A stretch of 64,000 nt of DNA from JANQPX01 sp965204405 (GTDB lineage: Bacteria > Pseudomonadota > Alphaproteobacteria > Geminicoccales > Geminicoccaceae), in assembly GCA_965204405.1 (NCBI GenBank), contig CBDBEN010000001.1:43070-107069 (forward strand), given 5' to 3'. Below the pieces are notes generated by a model. The model ran no database searches. It was not told where the DNA came from and was given only the letters and a program-made list of their open reading frames with translations. Positions 17,469 to 27,222 of this stretch are shown here, piece after piece (position 1 is the first letter of the stretch; each line of letters begins with the position of its first letter). The translations under genes and the position numbers were made by a program.

Positions 17469-18764
17469 TCACCTCATCAGGCTGGGCAGCAGGGTCGCGA
17501 TAGGCGGAGCGAGGAACAGCAGGATCAAAGCGAACAAGAGGGCCACGATATAGGGCACGACGCCGCGAAAGATGCCCGAAAGCTTGATGTCCGGCAGGAC
17601 CGATTTGACCACGAAGACATTCATGCCAATCGGTGGGGTAATCAGACCTAATTCGGTGACCAGCACCACGATGATGCCGAACCAGATCATATCGACACCG
17701 GACTGGATGAGAGTCGGCAAAAAGACCGGCACCAGCAGCAGGAGGATGCCGATGGATTCGAACACCATCCCCATCAGAACAGCAATCAGGGCGACTGCCA
17801 TAACCAGGCCGGTGGGCGAGAGCTCAAGGTCCTGGACCAGAAAGACCAGGTCATAGGGCATGCCGGAGAGGTTGATGAACTGCGCGAAGACCAGAGCGCC
17901 GAAAATGACGATGAACAGCGCCGCCGTCGTTTTGGCCGCGTCGACCAGGGTGTCGATCCACTGTTCGAAAGTCCGAAGATAGCCGCGGCTGATCGCGATG
18001 ACGGCAGCCCCAAAGGCGCCGATGCCTGAGGCTTCCGTTGGTGTGAAGATCCGGCCGTAGATCCCGCCCAACACCAGGAGGAACAGGCCGATGATCGGCC
18101 AGACCACTTTGAAGGCGCGCCGCTTGTCCTCATCGGATATCGGATCGCCGGCGGGGCCGGCGCCGGGGTCCAGGCGGACGGTGACGGCCACGGCCGCCAT
18201 GAAGAGCGAGACCAGGAGAATGCCCGGGAGAACGCCCGCCATGAACAGCTCGCCGATATCCTGCTCGGCGACGATCGCATAGATCACCAGCGGCACCGAT
18301 GGCGGGATCATGATGCCGAGCGTGCCGCCGGCCGCGATCGTGCCTGATGCCAGCCGGTCCGAGTAGCGATAGGCGCGCATGGGCGGCATCGCCACTTTGG
18401 TCATGGTCGCCGCCGTTGCCAGGGATGAGCCGCACACGGCGGAAAAGCCCGCGCAGGCGGCAACGGTGGAAAGTGCCAGGCCGCCGCGGAAGCGGCCGAG
18501 GCCGGCATAGGCGGCATCGTAGAGATCGCGGCTGATAGCCGCTCGGTGAATGAAGACGCCCATGAGGATGAACAGCGGAATGACGCTGAGATTGTAGTTC
18601 ATCGCGTCCTCGATGATCTGCTGGCCGGTCATCGCGAAGGCGGCTGACCAGCCGCGCTGGGTAGCGAAACCGACCAGACCGACGATCAGGGTCGCGTAGC
18701 CGATGCGAAAGCCGAAAAAGCAAAGGCCGAGCAGGGCGGCAAAACCGATCAGCGCCGTCGTCAT
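17469..18764 (-). CDS. TRAP transporter large permease (DctM type)
   Basis: 431 residues, about twelve helices, the normal DctM size. Family pieces seen: GFAALLGLCFFGFRIGYATL at the start, the SLATAATMTKVAMPPM re-entrant region, GTLGIMIPPSVPLVIYAI and the late LITPPIGMNVFVVKSV. The start is placed at ATG 18764, which overlaps the small permease stop by 4 bases. Uses a sodium gradient with the binding protein to import organic acids. Confidence 0.92.
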   Translation of the reverse strand: MTTALIGFAALLGLCFFGFRIGYATLIVGLVGFATQRGWSAAFAMTGQQIIEDAMNYNLSVIPLFILMGVFIHRAAISRDLYDAAYAGLGRFRGGLALSTVAACAGFSAVCGSSLATAATMTKVAMPPMRAYRYSDRLASGTIAAGGTLGIMIPPSVPLVIYAIVAEQDIGELFMAGVLPGILLVSLFMAAVAVTVRLDPGAGPAGDPISDEDKRRAFKVVWPIIGLFLLVLGGIYGRIFTPTEASGIGAFGAAVIAISRGYLRTFEQWIDTLVDAAKTTAALFIVIFGALVFAQFINLSGMPYDLVFLVQDLELSPTGLVMAVALIAVLMGMVFESIGILLLLVPVFLPTLIQSGVDMIWFGIIVVLVTELGLITPPIGMNVFVVKSVLPDIKLSGIFRGVVPYIVALLFALILLFLAPPIATLLPSLMR

Positions 18765-19291
18765 AGGCTGGGAGGCCGGTCGCCGGTGCCAGTCGACGAT
18801 CTGGAAACAAGGCCGAGGATCTGGGCCACCAGGCTCAGGCAGGACAAGCCGGCAATGGCGAAGGCGACGGTTGCAAGCGGCCATTCCAGGACAACGGTGA
18901 TGCGGTTGTTTTGCTGCGCTTCGATAGCGAATTCGGTGAGCTGGAAGGCGATGATGACCATGGCAATGAGAGAAAACAGCTGGATCAGCACTGGACGCAG
19001 CCTTGGTAGTAGGCGGCTTAGCGGGCGGTCGAACAGATCGACACTGATGTGATCATCGGATGCGTTCACCAAAGCGAGGCCGGCAAAAATCGTCATCGCC
19101 AGAAGAAACTGGATCATCTCCGCCGCCCCGAAGACCGGGGCGGTGAAGACATAGCGGCCGACGACATCCACGAAGGTGAGGATCATCATCGCAAAGAGGA
19201 GAGCAGCCGAGGTCAGCTTCATGAAAGGTAGGAGCCATCCCAAAAACCTCTCGGCATGAGCCGAGAGGTTGGGACGGATACCGGTCGTCAC
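18761..19291 (-). CDS. TRAP transporter small permease (DctQ type)
   Basis: 176 residues with four hydrophobic helices. The conserved VDVVGRYVFTAPVFGAAEMIQFLLA segment of DctQ proteins is clear. It overlaps the binding-protein gene and the large permease gene by 4 bases each, giving a dctP-dctQ-dctM order. Confidence 0.9.
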   Translation of the reverse strand: MTTGIRPNLSAHAERFLGWLLPFMKLTSAALLFAMMILTFVDVVGRYVFTAPVFGAAEMIQFLLAMTIFAGLALVNASDDHISVDLFDRPLSRLLPRLRPVLIQLFSLIAMVIIAFQLTEFAIEAQQNNRITVVLEWPLATVAFAIAGLSCLSLVAQILGLVSRSSTGTGDRPPSL

Positions 19292-20310
19292 TTCGAGAGT
19301 TCCTGCACCCTTGAAACGTAGAAGTCATACGCCGCCTGACCATCGATCCCGGCTTCATCAGCCTTCGCGATCCATTGCTCGGTCACGGCGGAAGCCGCTT
19401 CCTTGAACGCTTCCTCGAAGGCGGGCTCGGCTTCGACGATCTCGATGCCCGCGTCTTCGAATTCAACAAGGGCGGTTTGATCGGCCTCGACCCAGTGGCC
19501 TGCTGCCATGCGGCCGAATTGGACCCCGCTGACATTCATGATCGCTTCCTGATCCTCAGGCGAGATCTCGGCCCATTTGTCCTTGTTCATGACGAGGGAA
19601 AAGCTGGTGGAGTAGATCGAGGCGCTGAACTTGGTCATCGATTTGGTGTAGGGGATGAGGCGGAAATCGCGCACCGCTGTGGGGCTGAGACCGATATGGG
19701 CATCGACGACACCGCGCGTGATGATCTCGTTCGCCTGAACCGCTGGGCCGGAGACGACGCCCGCACCGATCGCCTTCATGGTCGAGGCCAACGCGCCTGG
19801 AAGCGCCCAGATTTTTCGCGACTTCAGATCGTCCATCGAGGTGAGCGGTGTGTCGGTCTGGCTATAGAGTTCGGCTGGCGTGATCACCCAAAGGGAGAGG
19901 AGATGGGCGCCGTCCATCTCGTCCGGGAAAAACTTGTTGCGGGTCTCCCAAAGTGCCTCCGACATAGCAGGCGCATCTATTGTGGCGATGAAGGGGTTCA
20001 TGGCGACCAGCGGCCCGGTCACGCGGCCCTGGATCAGGCCATTGAATTGGGGGGCGACATCCGCGATGCCTTTCTCGACGGCGTTCAGCTGCTCCGGCGG
20101 GGCGGCCACGGATTTGGGCGGAATGATCCCGGTGACCCGTCCTTCGGTGGCTTCTTCGACCTCCTTCAGCCAAGTGGGCAGGACCGATTGACAGACATAA
20201 TGTTGTGGCGGCCAAAAGCAGTTGACCAGCAGCCTCGTCTGAGCTTCTGCAATACCCGACAGGCCGGTGAGAAGGCCTGCACATAAGACAAACCTGACCG
20301 CGAGCTTCAT
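19288..20310 (-). CDS. TRAP transporter substrate-binding protein (DctP type)
   Basis: 340 residues with a standard signal peptide (FVLCAGLLTGLSGIAEAQT). DctP-fold features: a central DLKSRKIWALPGALASTMKAIG stretch, IITRGVVDAHIG, and FSLVMNKDKWAEISPEDQEAI near residue 235. It binds its solute in the periplasm and hands it to the DctQM permease. The ligand is unknown; the substrate-clamping arginine of the carboxylate-binding subgroup cannot be assigned without alignment. First gene of the TRAP-sulfatase operon. Confidence 0.9.
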   Translation of the reverse strand: MKLAVRFVLCAGLLTGLSGIAEAQTRLLVNCFWPPQHYVCQSVLPTWLKEVEEATEGRVTGIIPPKSVAAPPEQLNAVEKGIADVAPQFNGLIQGRVTGPLVAMNPFIATIDAPAMSEALWETRNKFFPDEMDGAHLLSLWVITPAELYSQTDTPLTSMDDLKSRKIWALPGALASTMKAIGAGVVSGPAVQANEIITRGVVDAHIGLSPTAVRDFRLIPYTKSMTKFSASIYSTSFSLVMNKDKWAEISPEDQEAIMNVSGVQFGRMAAGHWVEADQTALVEFEDAGIEIVEAEPAFEEAFKEAASAVTEQWIAKADEAGIDGQAAYDFYVSRVQELSK

Positions 20311-20397
20311 GTCATTTCTCCCTGAGTTTAGAGATCGTTCTTTTCCGACAGCATGTCCTTCAGCCGGGCCAAAGTCGATAGCGTATGGACACCATGG

Positions 20398-21426
20398 TCA
20401 GGCTCCTTTGGGATCACTCGTCCGCACCACACGGTAGCTGAGCGGGAAGAGCTGTAGGTCGAAACGCACGCGAACGAAGCCCCAGACACCCTTTGGCGCC
20501 TTAAGCATGACGACGATCGCCACGAGGCCGAGTACCATCAGATAAATCGTGCCGAGGTCGGCGAGTGTTTCGCGAAGGGCGAAGAAAACCAGCGTACCGA
20601 TAATCGGGCCTTCGATCGTGCCGATGCCGCCGATCACGACGATGAAGATGACGAACGCCGTCCAGTCGTTCACGGAGAAGGCGGCATCAGGGGAGATGCG
20701 AAGCTTCTGCAGGAAGATGAGGGCGCCGACCATCGCGGTCAGCGCGGAGGTCACGACATAGACGACGAACTTGGTGCGCCAGATGTCGATGCCCAATGAG
20801 CCTGCCGCCAGCTCGTTGTCACGGATCGCTGTCAGCGCCAGCCCCTTCTTCGAGCGAAGAAACAGATAGACGGCGGCAACCACGAGGACGGCCGCACCAA
20901 GAGCGAGCCAGTAACTCAGCGACTCGCGCGCCGGGCGCGATCCTGCGAGCGACTTCACGATGCCCACCGGCAAGGACGAACCGGAACCGCCGCCCAATGC
21001 CGAGATCTGCGCGAAGCTGAGCCGGAACACTTCGGCGATCACCCAGGTGCCGATGGCGAAGTAAGCGCCGCGCAGCCGGAAGATCAGCGAGGCGACTGGG
21101 ATCGATATCAGGGCAGCGAGCAGCCCTGCGAGCGCGATGGCGAGGAGCGGATGCAGGCCGCCAAGAATCGTCAGCGCAAACAGCATATAGCCGCCGAAGC
21201 CGACATAGGCCTGCTGTCCCACTGATACCAGCCCGGCATAGCCCGCCATCAGGTTCCAGAGACTGGCGAGCGACAGGTAAAGAAAGAGCTCGCCCATCAA
21301 GCGCATATCGGCGCGGCCGGCCCACCAGGGTGCTGCGATCAGGATGAGCAGAACGAGGGTGCCGAGGACCGCGGCGACACGGGCAGCCCTCGAGCTTCGT
21401 GTGACGTAGAGATCCTGAAAACTCAC
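20398..21426 (-). CDS. livM: Branched-chain amino acid-type ABC permease, LivM
   Basis: 342 residues, about ten helices. Typical LivM features: NLMAGYAGLVSVGQQAYVGFGGY early, TAIRDNELAAGSLGID in the cytoplasmic loop, GGIGTIEGPIIGTLVFFAL late. GTG at 21426 overlaps the livH stop by 4 bases (GTGA). Despite the name, these systems often carry aromatic acids, urea or amides. Last gene of a minus-strand set SBP-livG-livF-livH-livM. Confidence 0.92.
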   Translation of the reverse strand: MSFQDLYVTRSSRAARVAAVLGTLVLLILIAAPWWAGRADMRLMGELFLYLSLASLWNLMAGYAGLVSVGQQAYVGFGGYMLFALTILGGLHPLLAIALAGLLAALISIPVASLIFRLRGAYFAIGTWVIAEVFRLSFAQISALGGGSGSSLPVGIVKSLAGSRPARESLSYWLALGAAVLVVAAVYLFLRSKKGLALTAIRDNELAAGSLGIDIWRTKFVVYVVTSALTAMVGALIFLQKLRISPDAAFSVNDWTAFVIFIVVIGGIGTIEGPIIGTLVFFALRETLADLGTIYLMVLGLVAIVVMLKAPKGVWGFVRVRFDLQLFPLSYRVVRTSDPKGA

Positions 21427-22292
21427 CCCGACACCCTCGGGAAAAGGCCGTTCGGTTTGACGGCGAGAATGAGAAGGAAAGCGATGTGGCCAGCCAGGAG
21501 CTGCCAGCCGGGATCGATCTTGGCGCCGATGGTCTGGGCAACGCCGAGGATGATGCCGCCGGCGAGCGTTCCCCAGAGATTGCCGAGGCCGCCTATGATC
21601 ACGGCCTCGAAACCGAAGATCAGCCGCGCGCCGCCGATGGATGGATCGAAGCTGGTGCGGATACCCAAGAGGATACCGGCGACAGCGACGACGGCGAGCG
21701 ACAACGCCATGGCCAGACCGAAGATGTGACGCCGGTTCAAGCCCATCAGCTGCGCAATGTCCTGATTGTCTGAGACGGCGCGAAAGGCGCGGCCGAGCGC
21801 TGTTCGATAGAAGGTCCACTGCAACGCTGCGATGATCAGAACGGCGGTCACGAAGGTCAGGAGCGGCAGCACGCCCACGGACAGGCCGCCCAGGCTCACG
21901 CTCGCGGTTTCAAGTGTGCCCGCATCCATCTTCTGAGGGTCGGCGGAATAACCCTCGAGCAGCGCGTTCTGGATGATGACCGAAAGGCCGAAGGTCACCA
22001 GGAGCGGCGGCAGGATGTCGTCGCCGAGGGTCTGATTGAGAACGCCGCGCTGGAGCAGGTAGCCGATCAACGCCATCAGGGGCACGACGATGATCAGTGC
22101 GAGAGCAGGATGAAGGCCGAGCACCACCGATGTGGTGAGGCCGAGATAGGCAGCGAGCACGATCAGGTCGCCATGGGCGATGTTAACGAGGCGCATGACG
22201 CCGAAGATCAGGGAAAGGCCGGCTGCGAACAGCGCATAGAGGCCACCGAGAAGCGTGCCTTGCAGAAGAGCATTCAGCCATTCCATGATCAC
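21423..22292 (-). CDS. livH: Branched-chain amino acid-type ABC permease, LivH
   Basis: 289 residues, about eight helices. LivH signatures: QGTLLGGLYALFAAGLSLIFGVMRLVNIAHGD at the N-terminus and AVSDNQDIAQLMGLNRR in the ATPase-contact loop, then GGLGNLWGTLAGG. Overlaps livF by 4 bases at its start. Confidence 0.93.
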   Translation of the reverse strand: MIMEWLNALLQGTLLGGLYALFAAGLSLIFGVMRLVNIAHGDLIVLAAYLGLTTSVVLGLHPALALIIVVPLMALIGYLLQRGVLNQTLGDDILPPLLVTFGLSVIIQNALLEGYSADPQKMDAGTLETASVSLGGLSVGVLPLLTFVTAVLIIAALQWTFYRTALGRAFRAVSDNQDIAQLMGLNRRHIFGLAMALSLAVVAVAGILLGIRTSFDPSIGGARLIFGFEAVIIGGLGNLWGTLAGGIILGVAQTIGAKIDPGWQLLAGHIAFLLILAVKPNGLFPRVSG

Positions 22293-22996
22293 GCCACCCC
22301 GAAATAGGCGCGAGAAATTTTATCGCGCGATACGGCGTTGGAGGCGGCTTCCAGCGAGACCCTGCCCTCTTGCAGGCAATAGACGCGGGACGAGACGGAC
22401 AGCGCCTTCGTAATGTCCTGTTCCACGATGACCGCTGTCATGCCGCCACCGACGATGCCCGGAAGGGCCTCGTAGATCGTCTTGATGATGACCGGGGCGA
22501 GGCCGAGGCTGATCTCGTCGAACAAGAGAAGATCGGGATTGGCCATCAGTGCACGGCCGATCGCCACCATCTGCTGCTGGCCGCCGGAAAGCGAGGTCGA
22601 GGGCACCGCGCGCCGCTCTTCCAGGATTGGGAAGAGCTGGAAGACGGCTTCAAGCGACCAGGGTCCCTTGCGTCCGACCTGTCCGCCAATCAGGAGGTTC
22701 TCCTCGACCGAGAGCGAGGGAAAGAGCTGGCGGCCCTCGGGCACGAGCGCGATGCCGCGCATGGCCACCTGATCGGCCCGAAGCGCACCAACCGCCTCGC
22801 CCCGAAAACGGATCTGATCGGCATCACTTTGTATGAGCCCGGAGACCGAGCGCAAAAGCGTGGTCTTGCCGGCGCCATTCGCGCCGATGATGGCGAGAAC
22901 CTCGCCCTCGGCGACGCTCATATTCAGATCGTAGAGTGCTTGAAAATCGCCGTAATGGGCATCGAGACCTTTGATGGTCAGGATCGGCTCAGGCAT
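22289..22996 (-). CDS. livF: Branched-chain amino acid-type ABC ATPase, LivF
   Basis: 235 residues. Walker A GANGAGKTT, Q-loop in VPEGRQLFPSLSVEENL, signature LSGGQQQ, Walker B LLLFDEISLGLAP and the switch region IVEQD are present; the ending LVPEGR and EGRVSLEA are LivF-like. The start at ATG 22996 overlaps livG by 8 bases. Confidence 0.94.
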   Translation of the reverse strand: MPEPILTIKGLDAHYGDFQALYDLNMSVAEGEVLAIIGANGAGKTTLLRSVSGLIQSDADQIRFRGEAVGALRADQVAMRGIALVPEGRQLFPSLSVEENLLIGGQVGRKGPWSLEAVFQLFPILEERRAVPSTSLSGGQQQMVAIGRALMANPDLLLFDEISLGLAPVIIKTIYEALPGIVGGGMTAVIVEQDITKALSVSSRVYCLQEGRVSLEAASNAVSRDKISRAYFGVA

Positions 22997-23717
22997 CGGC
23001 TTCGATCCCGAGATAGATTTTCTGCACTTCTGGGCTCTGCATGATCGCCTCTGGCTCACCCTCGGCGATCTTCTTGCCGAAATCGATGACGATCAGCCGG
23101 TCGACCACGGCGAGGAGGGCATGCACCACATGCTCGATCCAGACGATCGACACGCCGGTGGCATGGATGTCCTTGATGGTCTGCACCAGCGAGGTGCATT
23201 CGGCCTCGGTCAGGCCGCCGGCGATTTCGTCCAGAAGGAGCAGCTTGGGTTTGGCGCAAAGGGCTCGGGTCAACTCCAGGCGCTTACGCTGGAGGAGGGT
23301 AAGGCCACCGGCAAGCGTGTTCGCTTTGTCGAGAAGGCCCGTCTGGTCGAGCACCGAGAGGCAATGATCCTCCGCTTCTCTGCCGGACAGCCCGGCTGCC
23401 TGCGTTGCCGCGATCATCGCATTTTCGAAGACGGTCATGCCGGAGAAAGGCTGCGGGATCTGAAAGCTGCGCGCCATGCCCAGACGGCATCGGCGTGCGG
23501 CGCTGAACCCGGTCACATCCTGTCCGTCGAAATGAACCTGCCCTTGATCTGGAGAAAGCGTCCCGGTGATGAGATTGAACATCGACGTCTTGCCGGCACC
23601 GTTCGGACCGATCACGCCGAGCGCCTCGCCTTGGGCCAATTCATAGGAAAGATCATCGGCGACCTTTACGGCACCGAACGACTTTGCCAACTGGTCCAAT
23701 CTCAGGATTGCGGCCAT
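22989..23717 (-). CDS. livG: Branched-chain amino acid-type ABC ATPase, LivG
   Basis: 242 residues. Walker A GPNGAGKTS with the LivG-specific FNLITG that follows, RSFQIPQPFSGMTVFEN Q-loop region, and Walker B LLLLDEIAGGLTEAE. The signature motif reads LTLLQRKRLELTRAL in place of LSGGQ-type text, which is the usual LivG divergence (normally LxxGQQR). The partner of LivF in a heterodimer. Confidence 0.92.
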   Translation of the reverse strand: MAAILRLDQLAKSFGAVKVADDLSYELAQGEALGVIGPNGAGKTSMFNLITGTLSPDQGQVHFDGQDVTGFSAARRCRLGMARSFQIPQPFSGMTVFENAMIAATQAAGLSGREAEDHCLSVLDQTGLLDKANTLAGGLTLLQRKRLELTRALCAKPKLLLLDEIAGGLTEAECTSLVQTIKDIHATGVSIVWIEHVVHALLAVVDRLIVIDFGKKIAEGEPEAIMQSPEVQKIYLGIEADA

Positions 23718-23778
23718 CTCCGCCCCGTTTCCGACCGGATCTGCGCGCCGCCAAGAACTATGGCGGCGCGCCTCCTCA

Positions 23779-25056
23779 TCAGAGCAGCTTCAGATCGCCC
23801 GTCAGCGGAATTTCGGGCGCCGTCGAATTCGCGACGATCTTGAGGTCAAAGCCATCGCCTTCACGCTGCCACTGGCCGGCGACGAGCGGCGTCTTGGTGA
23901 CGTTGTTGATCGGCCCGTTCGCCCAGTTCACTGGACCCACGATGGTGTTCAGATCCGTGCCGGCGATGGCGGCGACGATGGCGGCCGGGTCTTCCAGGTC
24001 CTCGGCCCGCTTGATGACATCAGCGACGACTTCGAACAACGCATGCTTGAAGCCGATCGGCTGGGTCCAGGGACGGCCGGATGCAGCGACATAGCCATCT
24101 GCAAGGTCGCTCGCCGATGCTCCCGTCAACGAAGAGGCGAACGGATGACCTGGCGACCACCAGACCTCGGAACTCAGCCCATCACCGCGCTCACCTAGGG
24201 ACTCAATCACCGATGGGAACAGCAAGGCCTTACCAATCGTAACCACCTTGGGCGAGAAGCCCTGTTGTGCCGACTGCGACCAGAAGGTCGCGAAGTCGGG
24301 TGGGATCATATTGCCGGTGACGATCTCGCAGCCGGCCGACTTGAAGGCAGCGATCTGGTTCGAGAAATCGTCGGAAAGCGGCTGGTAGCGGCCGGGATCG
24401 GTCAGGGCATAGCCGGCGTCGGCAAGTGGCTTGGGCAGGCCCAGCTCCGCATCGCCCCAGGCATTGCCGTCGGCATCATTGGGGAACAGACCGCCGACGT
24501 TCTTGGTGACGCCGCTCTTGTCCCACATGTCGAGGAAGGCGCCGATAACGTCCTCCAGCCCCCAGAAGAAATGATAGGTGCTCTCGAAGCCCTCGCCAGG
24601 GACACCGTTGCGCCCGAAGAAATAGGGCTGCCACGGGCAGTCGGTGGTGATGCAGGGGACTTCGTTGATCTCAGCCTGATCCGAAATCGGATTGACCGTG
24701 TCCGGCGTCGAGGCGGCGACGATGATGTCGACTTCGTCGCCCAGAATCAGATCAGCGGCGACCTCGGCGGCGCGGTTCGGGTTAGACTGACTGTCCTTCG
24801 AGATGATCTCGACGGTCCAGGTCTTGCCGTTATTTTCGAGACCTGCGGAGAACATCTCGCCGATCGCCTGCAGCACATACTCATCAGCCTCAGCAAATCC
24901 AGCGAGCGGCCCGGTGCGCGGGCTGACATGGCCGACCCGAAGCGTGGGATCGGCAGCATAGGCGCGGGTGGTTCGAAGGATGGCCGGCGCCGCCAGGGCG
25001 GCCGCACTTCCCGCCATAAATCCGCGACGCGATGGTTTGTTGAATGTCGTCTTCAT
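23779..25056 (-). CDS. Periplasmic amino-acid/amide-type binding protein with Tat signal
   Basis: 425 residues. The leader contains a twin-arginine motif SRRGFMAG (residues 9-16) followed by a hydrophobic AALAAPAIL stretch, so it is probably exported folded by Tat. The body is a LivK/periplasmic-binding-protein type 1 fold (LRVGHVSPRTGPLAGFAEAD; NPNRAAEVAADLILGDEVDIIV). Located directly upstream of livGFHM in the same direction, it is the solute receptor. The ligand is not readable; the downstream acyl-CoA, cyclase and SDR genes suggest a non-amino-acid carboxylate or amide. Confidence 0.9.
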   Translation of the reverse strand: MKTTFNKPSRRGFMAGSAAALAAPAILRTTRAYAADPTLRVGHVSPRTGPLAGFAEADEYVLQAIGEMFSAGLENNGKTWTVEIISKDSQSNPNRAAEVAADLILGDEVDIIVAASTPDTVNPISDQAEINEVPCITTDCPWQPYFFGRNGVPGEGFESTYHFFWGLEDVIGAFLDMWDKSGVTKNVGGLFPNDADGNAWGDAELGLPKPLADAGYALTDPGRYQPLSDDFSNQIAAFKSAGCEIVTGNMIPPDFATFWSQSAQQGFSPKVVTIGKALLFPSVIESLGERGDGLSSEVWWSPGHPFASSLTGASASDLADGYVAASGRPWTQPIGFKHALFEVVADVIKRAEDLEDPAAIVAAIAGTDLNTIVGPVNWANGPINNVTKTPLVAGQWQREGDGFDLKIVANSTAPEIPLTGDLKLL

Positions 25057-25096
25057 ATTGATCTCCCTTGGTCGGCATCACTGCCGATGTGCTCTT

Positions 25097-26023
25097 TCAA
25101 TCCTGAAGAATGTCGTCCAGCCGTGTCAGGTAACGGCCGACCCGGTCTCTCACCGCTTTTGCCTCCTGATCGGTCCAGGCCCGAAATCCCTGCCCGGACT
25201 TCATGCCCAGCCGCTCGTCGGCGACGAGTTGCTTTAGATAGGGCGAAGGCCCTTTGCGGCTTTCAAGATCGAACAGCACGTTCTCGTGAATGTCGAGCGT
25301 CAGATCGATCCCTACGAGGTCGGCATTCTCCAAAGGGCCGAGAACCGCCAGACGCCGCCCGAAACTGGACTTGATCACCGTATCGACGGCTTCGGCATCG
25401 CACACACCGTTCTCGACGAGGCTGATGGCTTCACGCCAAAGCGCATGCTGCAGACGGTTGCCGATGAAGCCAGGCACGTCCTTTTCCACAATTACCGGTT
25501 CTTTTCCAACTTGCCTGAGCAGGTCGACCGTCGACCGCGCGACATCATCATCGGTCCACTCGGTCTTGATCACCTCGACCAGCGGGATCATGTGGGGCGG
25601 GTTCCACCAATGGGTGCCGAGTGCGCGCTCACGGTGTTTCAGCCCCTGCATGATCTTGGTGATCGGAATGACCGACGTGTTCGAGGCAAGAACGGCGTCA
25701 TCAGGAGCATGCGCCTCAATGTCGGCAAGAATCGCCTGTTTCAGCGGCAGCTTTTCTGGGGCGGCCTCGAAAACGAACGCTGCACCCTCGACCGCGTCAG
25801 CCGTCCCTCCCGAGAGGGTCACTCTCATCAGAGTTTCGGCGATGTCGCCTTCATCTGCGCCAAGCGCCTTCAGACTTTCCGCTATCCGATCTGGCACACT
25901 CGATAGCATCTCCTCCGACGGATCGGTGATCCTAACGTCGTGTCCTGCGCGGGCATGCGTAAGCGCAATCCCATGCCCCATGAGCCCGGCACCGATCACA
26001 GCGATCTGTTGACCCTGCCCCAT
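25097..26023 (-). CDS. 3-hydroxyacyl-CoA dehydrogenase-type oxidoreductase
   Basis: 308 residues, single NAD-domain form. Rossmann motif IAVIGAGLMGHGIALTHARAG at the N-terminus; the catalytic His lies in GTHWWNPPHMIPLVEVI, with the conserved S/N residues in LASNTSVIPI and GFIGNRLQHALWREA. It would oxidise a 3-hydroxy acid or its CoA ester with NAD. The size resembles the 'short' family that includes L-carnitine and lambda-crystallin-type L-gulonate dehydrogenases, so the exact substrate is open. Three bases downstream of the SDR stop, in the IclR-linked operon. Confidence 0.85.
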   Translation of the reverse strand: MGQGQQIAVIGAGLMGHGIALTHARAGHDVRITDPSEEMLSSVPDRIAESLKALGADEGDIAETLMRVTLSGGTADAVEGAAFVFEAAPEKLPLKQAILADIEAHAPDDAVLASNTSVIPITKIMQGLKHRERALGTHWWNPPHMIPLVEVIKTEWTDDDVARSTVDLLRQVGKEPVIVEKDVPGFIGNRLQHALWREAISLVENGVCDAEAVDTVIKSSFGRRLAVLGPLENADLVGIDLTLDIHENVLFDLESRKGPSPYLKQLVADERLGMKSGQGFRAWTDQEAKAVRDRVGRYLTRLDDILQD

Positions 26024-26026
26024 CGG

Positions 26027-26824
26027 TCAGCCCGCCGTATAGCCGCCATCGGCATAGAGAATATGGCCGGTATAGAAATCCGACGCCTTCGAAGCGAGAA
26101 ACAGCAACGGCCCTGCCAGATCCTCCGGCTCGCCGAGGCGGCCTTTCGGGACACGGGCGAGAAAGCCTGCGCGCACCGTCTTCGCTTTCTCGGTATCTTC
26201 GAACATCCAGGCGGTCAGCGGCGAACGAAACACCGTCGGCGCGATCGCGTTCACGGTGATGCCGGTTGGGCCCAGCTCGCAGCCGAGCGCTTTGGTCATC
26301 CCATCGACCGCAGCCTTCGATGCGCAATAGGCGGTGTATCCAGCAGGATGCCCGAGAAGACCTCGGGCGGAGGAGACGAGCACGATCTTGCCGCCTTCCC
26401 CTTGCGCCTTCATCTGGCCGGCCGCCGCGCGGGCGAGCAGCCAGCTCTGGGTAACATTGGCGTCCATCACCGAGGTGAAGGTTTCAGGCTCCATGTCGTT
26501 GATCAGGGCCACCTTGTTCATGCCGGAGGCCACGACGAGAATGTCGAGCCTGCCATAGACGTCGACCGCGCGTTCGACGAGGGCATTACAGCTCTGTTCG
26601 TCCTCCGGGCGGGTGTTGACCGCCGTAACCTCGGCGCCCAAGTTGCCGCATTCGCCGGCGATCTCATCGAGCGCCTTTTGATTGCCGGCGGCGAGCACCA
26701 GCTTGCAACCGGCACTGGCGAGAACGCGGGCAGCGACCATCCCGAATGCACCGGACGCACCGGTGATCAAAGCGACCTTGTCCTTGACCTCGAACATCGA
26801 AAGGGGATTGGCCGGCTGCGTCAT
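26027..26824 (-). CDS. Short-chain dehydrogenase/reductase
   Basis: 265 residues from ATG 26824. Classical SDR: cofactor motif ALITGASGAFGMVAARVL, VVASG in place of NNAG, catalytic Ser in IVLVSSARG, YCASK with catalytic Tyr and Lys, and the C-terminal YADGGYTAG. NAD(P)-dependent alcohol/ketone conversion in the cytoplasm. The start overlaps the cupin stop by 4 bases, so the genes are co-translated. Confidence 0.9.
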   Translation of the reverse strand: MTQPANPLSMFEVKDKVALITGASGAFGMVAARVLASAGCKLVLAAGNQKALDEIAGECGNLGAEVTAVNTRPEDEQSCNALVERAVDVYGRLDILVVASGMNKVALINDMEPETFTSVMDANVTQSWLLARAAAGQMKAQGEGGKIVLVSSARGLLGHPAGYTAYCASKAAVDGMTKALGCELGPTGITVNAIAPTVFRSPLTAWMFEDTEKAKTVRAGFLARVPKGRLGEPEDLAGPLLFLASKASDFYTGHILYADGGYTAG

Positions 26825-27192
26825 GTCGTGGTCTCCGGCGGGTAAGGGATGACCACCAGCATGATACAAACGTCATTCCGCCGGTTCTCGATTTTTCGAA
26901 CTTCGCCCGGCGGGATCGTGCAGCTGTCATACTTTCGGAGAACGGTTTCCTCGCCGTCGACGATGACGGTCATCTCGCCGTCGAGCACGACGTAAACCTT
27001 CTCGAAGGGCGTCGAATCGGGTCCTGCTCCGCCGCCTGGAAGGAACTGGCTCAGCCCCACCCACTGGTTGGCTGGGCCACCATCCTCGAACCCCTGGAGG
27101 CGCAGACCGACCACACCGAAATGATTGGGCGCGTCATAGGGCTTGGCGTCCTCGAAACGTTTGAGATGCAAGGCTCGTCTCCCCGAAGACAT
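26821..27192 (-). CDS. Cupin-domain protein
   Basis: 123 residues forming one cupin barrel: SQFLPGGGAGPDSTPFEKVYVVLDGEMTV is motif 1 and DSCTIPPGEVRKIENR is motif 2. The usual metal-binding histidines of motif 1 (HxH) and motif 2 (PxxxxH) are replaced (S and V/R), so a metal centre is doubtful; it may be a binding or non-metal isomerase cupin. Sits between the SDR and cyclase genes of the same operon. Confidence 0.75.
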   Translation of the reverse strand: MSSGRRALHLKRFEDAKPYDAPNHFGVVGLRLQGFEDGGPANQWVGLSQFLPGGGAGPDSTPFEKVYVVLDGEMTVIVDGEETVLRKYDSCTIPPGEVRKIENRRNDVCIMLVVIPYPPETTT

Positions 27193-27222
27193 GCGGATAG
27201 TGAACGCGGCTGGCGGCCGGCA